Assembly: GCA_025351205.1 (NCBI GenBank)
Contig: JANXWI010000166.1
Coordinates: 1-13,687 of the forward strand
Length of the DNA stretch: 13,687 bases
Source of the DNA: Deinococcus sp.
Lineage (GTDB): Bacteria > Deinococcota > Deinococci > Deinococcales > Deinococcaceae
Direction of reading: 5' to 3'
Position 1 is the stretch's first letter; each line of letters begins with the position of its first letter. The notes beneath the pieces were generated by a model. That model did not search any database and was not told the DNA's origin. It was given only the letters and a program-made list of their open reading frames with translations. Positions 7,086-12,307 of the stretch are shown in pieces. Position numbers and translations under genes: made by a program.

Positions 7086-7089
7086 TCTC

Positions 7090-7824
7090 TCAGTTCACTC
7101 CCCCCAGTTCCTTCCCCAGCGCCCTCGCGGCCCGCAGCACCTCCCGCTCCAGCCTGCCCGAATGCTGCGCGGCGGCGGTGCGGAAGCGGCTCAGTTCGCC
7201 CACGCTCAGGCGGGTCAGCACCACGAAGCTGCTGCCGCTGCCCTCGATGCGGGCGCGGCGGGTGGTCAGGCCCTCGACCAGCCCCGCGAAAAACTCAGCC
7301 TGCACTTCCGTGTCGGCCTTCAGGCGGCGTTCCGGGCGGGCCAGCAGCCAGGCCCCCTGGAGGCTGAGCTGCTGCACCGCCCCGGCAATCGGGCGGGCGT
7401 CCTGGGCCACGTCTTCGGGTTTCAGGGCCGCGCCCGCCTGGATAAGCTGCTGTTCTTCCAGTTCCGGATCGGCGCTCAGCCAGCCAGCGGCCCGCGAGGC
7501 GACCAGCGCCCCCAGCGAGAGCCGCTCCAGCACCTGCCTGCGCTCGGACAGGCTCAGGTCGCCTTGCTCGATCAGCCGTTCCAGCGCCTCGTCCTGCCCT
7601 TCGGTGCCCAGGGCCGCCAGCCAGCCCTGGGCGGGCCTCCAGCCTTCCAGGTCGTCGGGGTTCTGGCTGTGCGGCAGGCCCGCCTCCAAGCTGTCGAGGT
7701 AGATGTTGTGCGTGCTGAGCAGCCGGACCAGTGCGCCCCGCGCCGCCTGTTTCTCGCCGCCCTGCGCGCCTTTGTAGAGGCCCAGCACGCCTCTGGCCCG
7801 GTTGAGCAGGTTGGGGTCGGTCAT
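7090..7824 (-). CDS. DUF2786-like protein of unknown function
   Basis: Protein of 244 residues that I do not firmly recognise. Its N-terminal ~45 residues (LLNRARGVLGLYKGA... to STHNIYLDSLE) resemble the short helical DUF2786 domain, with the leucine/alanine spacing and the H-x-I end. The rest is mostly helical and charged, with no catalytic motif, signal peptide or membrane segment visible. It follows the DUF475 gene by 30 bp and is probably on the same transcript, placing it inside the Ter locus. I prefer ATG at 7824 over GTG at 7830. Neither has a Shine-Dalgarno site, but on the - strand TAGCCT lies six bases before the ATG, which could serve as the -10 of a leaderless transcript. An inverted repeat abuts the start. 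Existence as a gene is likely; function is open. Confidence 0.75.
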   Translation of the reverse strand: MTDPNLLNRARGVLGLYKGAQGGEKQAARGALVRLLSTHNIYLDSLEAGLPHSQNPDDLEGWRPAQGWLAALGTEGQDEALERLIEQGDLSLSERRQVLERLSLGALVASRAAGWLSADPELEEQQLIQAGAALKPEDVAQDARPIAGAVQQLSLQGAWLLARPERRLKADTEVQAEFFAGLVEGLTTRRARIEGSGSSFVVLTRLSVGELSRFRTAAAQHSGRLEREVLRAARALGKELGGVN

Positions 7825-7844
7825 GGGCACAGGCTAGCGTGCCC
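7825..7844. promoter_or_regulatory. Inverted repeat abutting the DUF2786-like start
   Basis: Six-bp arms GGGCAC (7825-7830) and GTGCCC (7839-7844) flank an 8-bp centre, immediately before the chosen ATG. The - strand TAGCCT in the centre resembles a -10 element placed for leaderless initiation. It could be an operator over an internal promoter or an mRNA hairpin that hides the start; no -35 element is convincing. Confidence 0.3.
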
Positions 7845-7854
7845 CGCAGAAAAA

Positions 7855-8922
7855 TTAAATTCTGGCCGTCGGTTTGCTCACGGCTTCGCGCCTGTTGGCC
7901 CGGATGCTGGTCCAGATGGCGAGCGCGATAAAGCCCGCGCCGATCAGTCCGGTGACCACTTCCGGAATATGTACGCTGTCACTCATGCTCAGCAGCATGA
8001 TGGTGGCCAGCGCCCCGATGCCGTAGTGCGCGCCGTGTTCCAGAAAGCGGTAGGTGTCGAGCGTGCCGCTGCGCACCAGCGACACCGTGATGGAGCGCAC
8101 GAAGATGGCCCCGATGGTCAGGCCCGCCGCGATGATCACGATGTCTTTGGTCAGCGCAAACGCCCCGATCACGCCGTCGAGCGAGAAGCTGGCGTCCAGC
8201 ACCTCCAGGTACAGGAAGCTCGCCAGCCCCGCCGCGCCCGCCCGCGCCGCCATGTCGTCCACGTCGAACAGGTTGCCCAGCGCGTCCACCAGCAGAAAGG
8301 TCAGAATGCCCACCACACCCGCGATCAGGGCGGTGTACTGCATCTCCCTTGCCACCAGGTAATGCACCGCCAGCAGCAGAATCGCGCCGGTGATGACCAC
8401 CTGGATGGTGTCGAGGCGGCCCACGCGCGCCAGTCTGGACTCCAGCCAGTGAAACCAGTGCTCTTCCTTGCCCGGGTCGAGCAGGTATTTCAGGAACACC
8501 AGCATCAGGAACGAGCTGCCGAAGGCATTGATCGGCACACGGGCCTCTTCGAGGTGCTTGCTGTAGATTTCCGGGTTGCCGAACGCCTCTTTCAGCACCT
8601 CGAAAAACCCCAGCCCCGCCGTGACCGCGACGATCACAATCGGGAAGACGAAACGCATACCGAACACCGCGATCAGTATGCCCCAGGTCAGAAACCGGCG
8701 CTGCCAGACGGGGTCCATGTTCTTCAGCACGGCGGCGTTGACCACGGCATTGTCGAAAGACAGCGACAGCTCCAGAATCCCCAGCAGCATGGCGATCACC
8801 AGCGCCGAGCCGGCGGCAGAGAGCGAGTTGCCGTTGCGGAGATAGCCGTCCACCACAGCCACGATCAGGGCCACCACACTGACCCCGATGGCAAATCCAA
8901 AGTTCTTGACGAAATTCTGCAT
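7855..8922 (-). CDS. DUF475 integral membrane protein (TerC superfamily)
   Basis: Polytopic inner-membrane protein of 355 residues with about eight or nine hydrophobic segments. Two related acidic motifs, LELSLSFDNAVVNAAVL in the N-terminal half and LEVLDASFSLDGVIGAFAL in the C-terminal half, are the hallmark of the TerC/DUF475 superfamily. They suggest an internally duplicated fold, with acidic residues in the membrane that may bind or move a metal ion. I chose ATG at 8922 because GGAG lies five bases upstream and the protein then begins just before the first membrane segment; a GTG at 8961 adds residues of no typical kind. In Ter models the TerC-type protein is the membrane anchor for TerD proteins. 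A terminator separates it from terD, so it probably has its own promoter and leads the second transcript of the locus. The transported or sensed ion is not established. Confidence 0.92.
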   Translation of the reverse strand: MQNFVKNFGFAIGVSVVALIVAVVDGYLRNGNSLSAAGSALVIAMLLGILELSLSFDNAVVNAAVLKNMDPVWQRRFLTWGILIAVFGMRFVFPIVIVAVTAGLGFFEVLKEAFGNPEIYSKHLEEARVPINAFGSSFLMLVFLKYLLDPGKEEHWFHWLESRLARVGRLDTIQVVITGAILLLAVHYLVAREMQYTALIAGVVGILTFLLVDALGNLFDVDDMAARAGAAGLASFLYLEVLDASFSLDGVIGAFALTKDIVIIAAGLTIGAIFVRSITVSLVRSGTLDTYRFLEHGAHYGIGALATIMLLSMSDSVHIPEVVTGLIGAGFIALAIWTSIRANRREAVSKPTARI

Positions 8923-8991
8923 GTCCTCTCCGATGTTCAGGTGCTGCGTTGTCCGGCGCACGTACGAGGGCGGCAGGCCAGCACAGCTCTC

Positions 8992-9020
8992 AATCTAGCG
9001 TCTGACGCACAGAGCATAAA
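8992..9020 (-). promoter_or_regulatory. Candidate promoter for the DUF475 gene (weak)
   Basis: On the - strand, TTTATG (9015-9020) and TAGATT (8992-8997) are separated by 17 bp. The second matches the TANNNT pattern of a -10 box; the first is a poor -35. Some promoter is expected here because the terD terminator lies directly upstream, but this particular assignment is tentative and its -35 overlaps the terminator T-run. Confidence 0.25.
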
Positions 9021-9062
9021 AGCCCCGAATGAGAAGGACTGAACCTTTCACTCATTCGGGGC
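9016..9062 (-). terminator. Rho-independent terminator after terD
   Basis: A perfect 12-bp stem, GCCCCGAATGAG (9022-9033) with CTCATTCGGGGC (9051-9062), lies 25 bp past the terD stop. On the - strand the stem is followed by TTTTAT (9016-9021). The 17-base loop can form a further AAGG/CCTT pair. This is the clearest terminator in the window and it ends the TerA-to-TerD transcript. Confidence 0.9.
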
Positions 9063-9086
9063 GCACAGAGACAAAGCTGGGCTTCT

Positions 9087-9662
9087 CTAAATCTGGACGC
9101 CGTAGCTGTTGCACAGCGCCTTGAGGCCGCCCGCATAGCCCTGCCCCACCGCCCGGAACTTCCATTCCGCGCCGCTCCTGTACACCTCGGCAAAGATGGC
9201 GGCGGTCTCGGTGGAAAAGTCCTCACCCAGATCAAAGCGCACCACCTCTGCGCCGCTGTCCTCGTTCACCACCCGGATAAAGGCGTTGCGCACCTGCCCG
9301 AAGTTCTGGCGGCGGGCGTCGGCGTCGTGAATGGTCACAGTCACGGCCACCTTGTCCACGTCGGCGGGCACCAGCCCCAGGTTGATCTTGATCTGCTCGT
9401 CGTCGCCCTCACCCTCACCGGTGCGGTTGTCGCCGGTGTGCTCCACGCTGCCGTCAACGCTTTTCAGCTGGTTGTAGAAGATGAAGTCGGTGTCGCTGCG
9501 CACCCGGCCCGTGCTGCTCAGCAGAAAGGCGCTGGCGTCGAGGTCGAAGTCCTGCCCGTCGGTGCTGCGGGCGTCCCAGCCCAGGCCCACCACCAGCCGC
9601 TTGAGGTTGGGGTCCTGCTTGCTCAGGGAGAGGTTGCCGCCTTTTTGCAGGGTAAGTGCCAT
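9087..9662 (-). CDS. terD: TerD family calcium-binding stress protein
   Basis: Single-domain TerD protein of 191 residues, the typical family length, cytoplasmic. The family landmarks are all present: MALTLQKGGNLSL start, FDLDASAFLL (39-48), and the calcium-site stretch GDNRTGEGEGDDEQI (77-91), then AVGQGYAGGLKAL near the C-terminus. The ATG at 9662 has an ideal AGGAGG site six bases upstream. Structural work on this family shows a beta-sandwich that binds calcium; Ter loci confer resistance to tellurite and other stresses by a mechanism still debated. It lies 131 bp after the second TerD-family gene and is followed by a strong terminator, so it is the last gene of the first transcript. Family assignment is secure; the name terD rather than terE or another paralog is by best resemblance only. 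Confidence 0.95.
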   Translation of the reverse strand: MALTLQKGGNLSLSKQDPNLKRLVVGLGWDARSTDGQDFDLDASAFLLSSTGRVRSDTDFIFYNQLKSVDGSVEHTGDNRTGEGEGDDEQIKINLGLVPADVDKVAVTVTIHDADARRQNFGQVRNAFIRVVNEDSGAEVVRFDLGEDFSTETAAIFAEVYRSGAEWKFRAVGQGYAGGLKALCNSYGVQI

Positions 9663-9757
9663 GTGATCCTCCTGGAACGTTGTGGAATCTGAGAGCGAAT
9701 GCCGGACAGACCGGGCCGTCCTGCACCCAGCTTAAATCCTGTCCCGCCCGCCGCGCA

Positions 9758-9775
9758 CAGATTGACATTGATCTG
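9758..9775. promoter_or_regulatory. Inverted repeat upstream of terD
   Basis: Arms CAGAT (9758-9762) and ATCTG (9771-9775) flank TGACATTG, 18 bp in all, about 96-113 bp before the terD start. It is AT-richer than its surroundings and could be an operator. It contains TGACAT but does not match the full Deinococcus radiation/desiccation response motif palindrome. Confidence 0.25.
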
Positions 9776-9793
9776 ACCGTCATGATGCTGGGG

Positions 9794-10378
9794 TTACAGG
9801 CTCCCTCTGATGTCGGGCAACATGTCCTGAAAGGTGCGGCCCTTGCTGGGCGTGCCGAGCGCCTGCATGTTCCAGCCCCCGCCGTCACGGTACAGCCGCG
9901 CCATCACCTGCCCGGTGTGTGCCCCGCCCGCCGAGAGGTTGAAACGGGCGATTTCCGCGCCGCCGGCGTCGTTGACCAGTCGGCAGTAGGCGTTCTCGAC
10001 CTTACCGAAATCCTGGCCCAGAAAGCTGTTGACGGTAAACACGATGGTCTGCACGCTGGCCGGAATCCGGCTCAGGTCCACCCTGATCTGCTCGTCGTCG
10101 CCGTCGCCCGCCCCGGTGCGGTTGTCGCCGGTGTGCTCCACCGAGCCGTCCTTGCTTTTCAGCTGCCGGAACCACACGCTGTCGGTGAGGGTGCCGCCGG
10201 CGTCGAAAAACAGCGCCGAGGCGTCGAGATCGATGCTGTCGCCGCCGCCCGTCAGCTTGGCCAGAAAGCCCTTAGGCTTGGCGACGTCCCAGCCCAGGCC
10301 CATCGTCACGTTTCGTAGCCCACTTCCGGCGGTCTTCTCCAGGCTGATGGTCTGATTCTTGGTGAGGCTGAGGGCCAT
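9794..10378 (-). CDS. TerD family protein, TerZ-like
   Basis: Single TerD domain of 194 residues. It opens MALSLTKNQTISLEK and continues GLGWDVAKPKGFLAKLTGG, an insertion style seen in TerZ-type members, then DSIDLDASALFF (47-58) and an intact calcium stretch GDNRTGAGDGDDEQI (84-98). The C-terminus differs from TerD: in place of the AVGQGYAGG segment it ends QALGTPSKGRTFQDMLPDIRGSL (given in part by position 172-194). I chose ATG at 10378 because an AAAGGAG site lies just upstream and homologous proteins start here; the longer frame to 10498 reads intergenic DNA. It is probably co-transcribed with terD 131 bp downstream. Expected to work as one of several TerD paralogs in a calcium-responsive complex. 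The TerZ label is by resemblance. Confidence 0.93.
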   Translation of the reverse strand: MALSLTKNQTISLEKTAGSGLRNVTMGLGWDVAKPKGFLAKLTGGGDSIDLDASALFFDAGGTLTDSVWFRQLKSKDGSVEHTGDNRTGAGDGDDEQIRVDLSRIPASVQTIVFTVNSFLGQDFGKVENAYCRLVNDAGGAEIARFNLSAGGAHTGQVMARLYRDGGGWNMQALGTPSKGRTFQDMLPDIRGSL

Positions 10379-10390
10379 ATAAACTCCTTT

Positions 10391-10496
10391 GCTTGTCGCG
10401 CGTGGCTTGTGGCATGTGGAAAAAGCCGGGCTGTGCAGTGAGATAAGGCGGAGAGCGGGGGCCGTTCCTACAGGCCAGGGGACACGCGCCACAAGC
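10391..10496. repeat. Imperfect 14-bp inverted repeat spanning an intergenic gap
   Basis: Arm 1 GCTTGTCGCGCGTG (10391-10404) pairs with arm 2 CACGCGCCACAAGC (10483-10496) with one mismatch, leaving 78 bp between. Together they bracket nearly the whole gap between the vWA gene stop and the TerZ-like ribosome site. The loop is too long for a simple terminator. It may be a small non-autonomous element or a regulatory fold. Confidence 0.4.
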
Positions 10497-10499
10497 ACC

Positions 10500-11753
10500 C
10501 TACCTCAATCCCGCCTTCCTGCTGTCTCTGTCCCAACTTTCCAGCTCGTTGACCAGCAGCTCGAACAGTTCGCTGTCGGGCAGGTTGATCGGGCTTTTTA
10601 CCTTGAAGAAGTCGGCGTTGTCCACCACCCGGCCCGGCATGTCGTCCAGTTTTTCCAGAAACTCGAAGTCCACCCGGCCCGCCTCGATGCCCATGAATTT
10701 CCAGAAGATCGGCTCGCTCGACGCCTCCAGAATCTCACGTTCGGCGGCCCTGCGGTTGCTGGTGGCCCCGTCGGTGATGAACAGCACCAGCACCGGGTCT
10801 GTGCTCTGCTCCTGGCGGCTGTCTTCGCGTACCATCTTCAGAATGGGCGAGTAGTGGGTGCCGCCCTCGAAACCGAACTTCAGGCCCGGCACGAAATCGG
10901 TCACGTTGTCCAGCGACACCTTGCCCCGGCGCTGCGCCCGGATGCCGAACAGGTACACGTCCACCTGCCCGTCGTCGTCCAGGCGGGTGGCCAGGGCCAG
11001 GGCGCGGCGCACCAGCTCGTTCACGGCCCCGCTGCGAAACTCGCCGGTCATGGACGCGCTGATGTCCAGCACCAGCTTGACCCGGTATCTGGCCTCGCTC
11101 AAGCCACGCTTTTCCAAACTGACCGCCGCCTGCTTGATCAGGTTCACCATGCCGGGCGTGCCCTCGGCCTTCCTGAGCAGCACGGCCTGCCGTTCCTTAA
11201 CCAGTGAGACGGCAGGCGCGGCAGGCGCGGCAGCGGCATCCGGGGCCGCCTCTCCGCCGAAGTATTCCAGCAGCGCCTTCAGGCCGCCGTTGAAACCCTG
11301 GTTCACCGCCGCCACCCGCCACTCGCCGCTGTGGCGGTACAGTTCCAGCAGCATCAGCGCCTTCTGACCCACCAGATCAGCGCTGCTGAGCGGCATCCGG
11401 GCCACGTCTTGCCCGCCCGCAGCCAGGGTTACGGCCCCGCCCCGCATGGCGTTCAGGGGCTGGCTGTCGCTGGTCGCCACGAACATCAGGCGTTCGATAC
11501 TGGCTGGCAGGGCGTCCAGCTTGACCGCAAAGGTTCTGGACGTGCCGCTGCCGCTCACGCTCAGCTCGCCGCCGGGGCTGCTGGGCTGGTTGAAGAACAC
11601 GAAATAGCGGTCGTCTTTAAGTTGCCTGTCGGCGTCCAGGCCGAACACGCTCAGGTCGGCGTCGGGGTGCTGCACGTCTACGGTCACGCTCAGCTGGCGC
11701 TGGGGCGTGAGGTCTGCGAGTTTGAGCTTCTGGCCGGGGGCGAGGTCTTGCAT
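10500..11753 (-). CDS. TerD-like domain fused to von Willebrand A domain (TerF-like)
   Basis: Two-domain protein of 417 residues. Residues 1-167 are a divergent TerD-type domain, very like the start of the TerA-like neighbour (shared DL..GQ...ADLTP opening, DDRYFVFFNQ-type strand, NQGFNGGLKAL end). Its calcium stretch is missing: where TerD has GDNRTGxGxGDDE this protein has PSSPGGELSV. A short Ala/Pro linker (169-182) leads to a vWA domain (about 220-410) with a complete metal-ion-dependent adhesion site: DISAS (D230, S232, S234), the threonine in GGTHYSP (T299) and ITDG (D328). The vWA part probably mediates metal-dependent protein contacts. ATG at 11753 is preferred because AAAAGGA lies just upstream; an upstream start at 11798 has no equal support. 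The domain pairing resembles TerF. Confidence 0.9.
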   Translation of the reverse strand: MQDLAPGQKLKLADLTPQRQLSVTVDVQHPDADLSVFGLDADRQLKDDRYFVFFNQPSSPGGELSVSGSGTSRTFAVKLDALPASIERLMFVATSDSQPLNAMRGGAVTLAAGGQDVARMPLSSADLVGQKALMLLELYRHSGEWRVAAVNQGFNGGLKALLEYFGGEAAPDAAAAPAAPAVSLVKERQAVLLRKAEGTPGMVNLIKQAAVSLEKRGLSEARYRVKLVLDISASMTGEFRSGAVNELVRRALALATRLDDDGQVDVYLFGIRAQRRGKVSLDNVTDFVPGLKFGFEGGTHYSPILKMVREDSRQEQSTDPVLVLFITDGATSNRRAAEREILEASSEPIFWKFMGIEAGRVDFEFLEKLDDMPGRVVDNADFFKVKSPINLPDSELFELLVNELESWDRDSRKAGLR

Positions 11754-11819
11754 TTCATTCCTTTTGAGTTGGATTGTTGAAGCTTTGGCTTTAAGCATTT
11801 GCTCTGCCCCACCCCCCAG

Positions 11820-11843
11820 CCCCCTACCCCACCGGGTAGGGGG
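11820..11843 (-). repeat. Perfect 10-bp-stem hairpin
   Basis: CCCCCTACCC (11820-11829), loop CACC, GGGTAGGGGG (11834-11843). It lies 67 bp upstream of the TerD-vWA start. No T-run follows on either strand. It belongs in style with the other GC-rich palindromes but lacks the second hairpin and the GGTGAG tail. Confidence 0.7.
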
Positions 11844-12096
11844 AGCTTAGAAGCACGTCAAGCGCTGCGCTGCTGGCAAGGTCAGTCGGTTTGCACAGCG
11901 GGGTATTGACCCTGGTTCTACGCATCTGGAAAGCGGAAATCCGCTTCTTGATACTGGAAGGGCTGTGGGTTCGTCTCAGATCGCTGAATTGCCTGGGCGC
12001 GGCTTTGATCCGCCGAAGGCTGTGCGGGAGCAATGTTGTGAAGATGCCGATTCAATCTGGCGACCAGTTTTTAACCCAGTACCTTTGCCTTTAGCC

Positions 12097-12131
12097 CCTC
12101 CCCCTTGAGGGGGAGGTTGGGAGGGGGTGAG
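12097..12131 (+). repeat. GC-rich palindromic intergenic repeat, copy 3
   Basis: Hairpin CCTCCCCC-TTGA-GGGGGAGG (12097-12116) followed by TTGGGAGGGGGTGAGC. It is the short version of the element at 1641-1698 on the opposite strand: the start and end are nearly identical, and the other copy has about 20 extra bases in the middle. Confidence 0.75.
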
Positions 12132-12143
12132 CCTAACCAGCGT

Positions 12144-12221
12144 CCTGCTTGGCCTTTACCCCTCGCCCCCGGCGGGAGAGGGGCCTCGCGCAGCGAGGGG
12201 GAGAGGGGACCACCAAGCAGG
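12144..12221 (+). repeat. Palindromic repeat, copy 4, flanked by 9-bp inverted repeats
   Basis: The core at 12159-12207 has the two-hairpin plan: an imperfect CCCCTCGCC...GGGAGAGGGG stem, then CCTCGC-GCA-GCGAGG (12184-12198), then a GGGGAGAGGGG tail. The core is bracketed by exact inverted copies of CCTGCTTGG (12144-12152) and CCAAGCAGG (12213-12221). Flanking inverted repeats of this kind are what a miniature mobile element would show, though 9 bp is short. Confidence 0.6.
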
Positions 12222-12253
12222 CCTGAATCTACCCTGCTCGCCCTGGTCCGTTT

Positions 12254-12298
12254 CCCCTCTACCTCCGGGAGAGGGCCTTGCGAAGCAAGGGGTGAGGG
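12254..12298 (+). repeat. GC-rich palindromic intergenic repeat, copy 5 (two-hairpin form)
   Basis: First hairpin CCCTCT / AGAGGG (12255-12260, 12270-12275), second hairpin CCTTGC-GAA-GCAAGG (12276-12290), then GGTGAGGG. Same arrangement as 7038-7085, with the second stem changed on both sides so pairing is kept. It ends 10 bp past the stop of the TerA-like gene. Confidence 0.75.
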
Positions 12299-12307
12299 TG
12301 CCCACCC

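Larger units (their letters stand above)
11754..12307. other. 554-bp intergenic region rich in palindromes
   Basis: Lies between the stop of the TerA-like gene and the start of the TerD-vWA gene. It contains at least four GC-rich hairpin repeats (11820-11843, 12097-12131, 12144-12221, 12254-12298) and a small hairpin AAGCGG-AAAT-CCGCTT at 11931-11946. The central part, about 11850-12090, has lower GC than its surroundings. The short frames there (for example 11891-12094 on +, 11824-12033 on -) have no ribosome site or recognisable domain, so I call no gene. The promoter for the TerD-vWA gene should be here; TTGACG on the - strand about 11858-11863 is the best -35-like string but no good -10 follows. 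Confidence 0.6.

Noticed and set aside
6994..9042. 682-aa open frame on the + strand
   Set aside because: It runs antisense to the DUF475 and DUF2786-like genes, both of which have better support. Its translation is rich in Gln, His, Arg and Ala with no domain, as expected of a shadow frame in GC-rich DNA.
9758..9775. Possible radiation/desiccation response motif
   Set aside because: Only TGACAT-like pieces match; the full palindrome known from Deinococcus is not present, so it is kept only as a generic inverted repeat.
9794..10498. Longer 234-aa version of the TerZ-like gene
   Set aside because: The additional 40 residues come from the intergenic inverted repeat; MALSLTKNQ at 10378 is the family start and has AAAGGAG before it.
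11891..12094. Small + strand ORF of 67 aa in the large intergenic gap
   Set aside because: No ribosome-binding site, no domain, overlapping open frames on the other strand, and it contains a hairpin (11931-11946); not supported as a gene.
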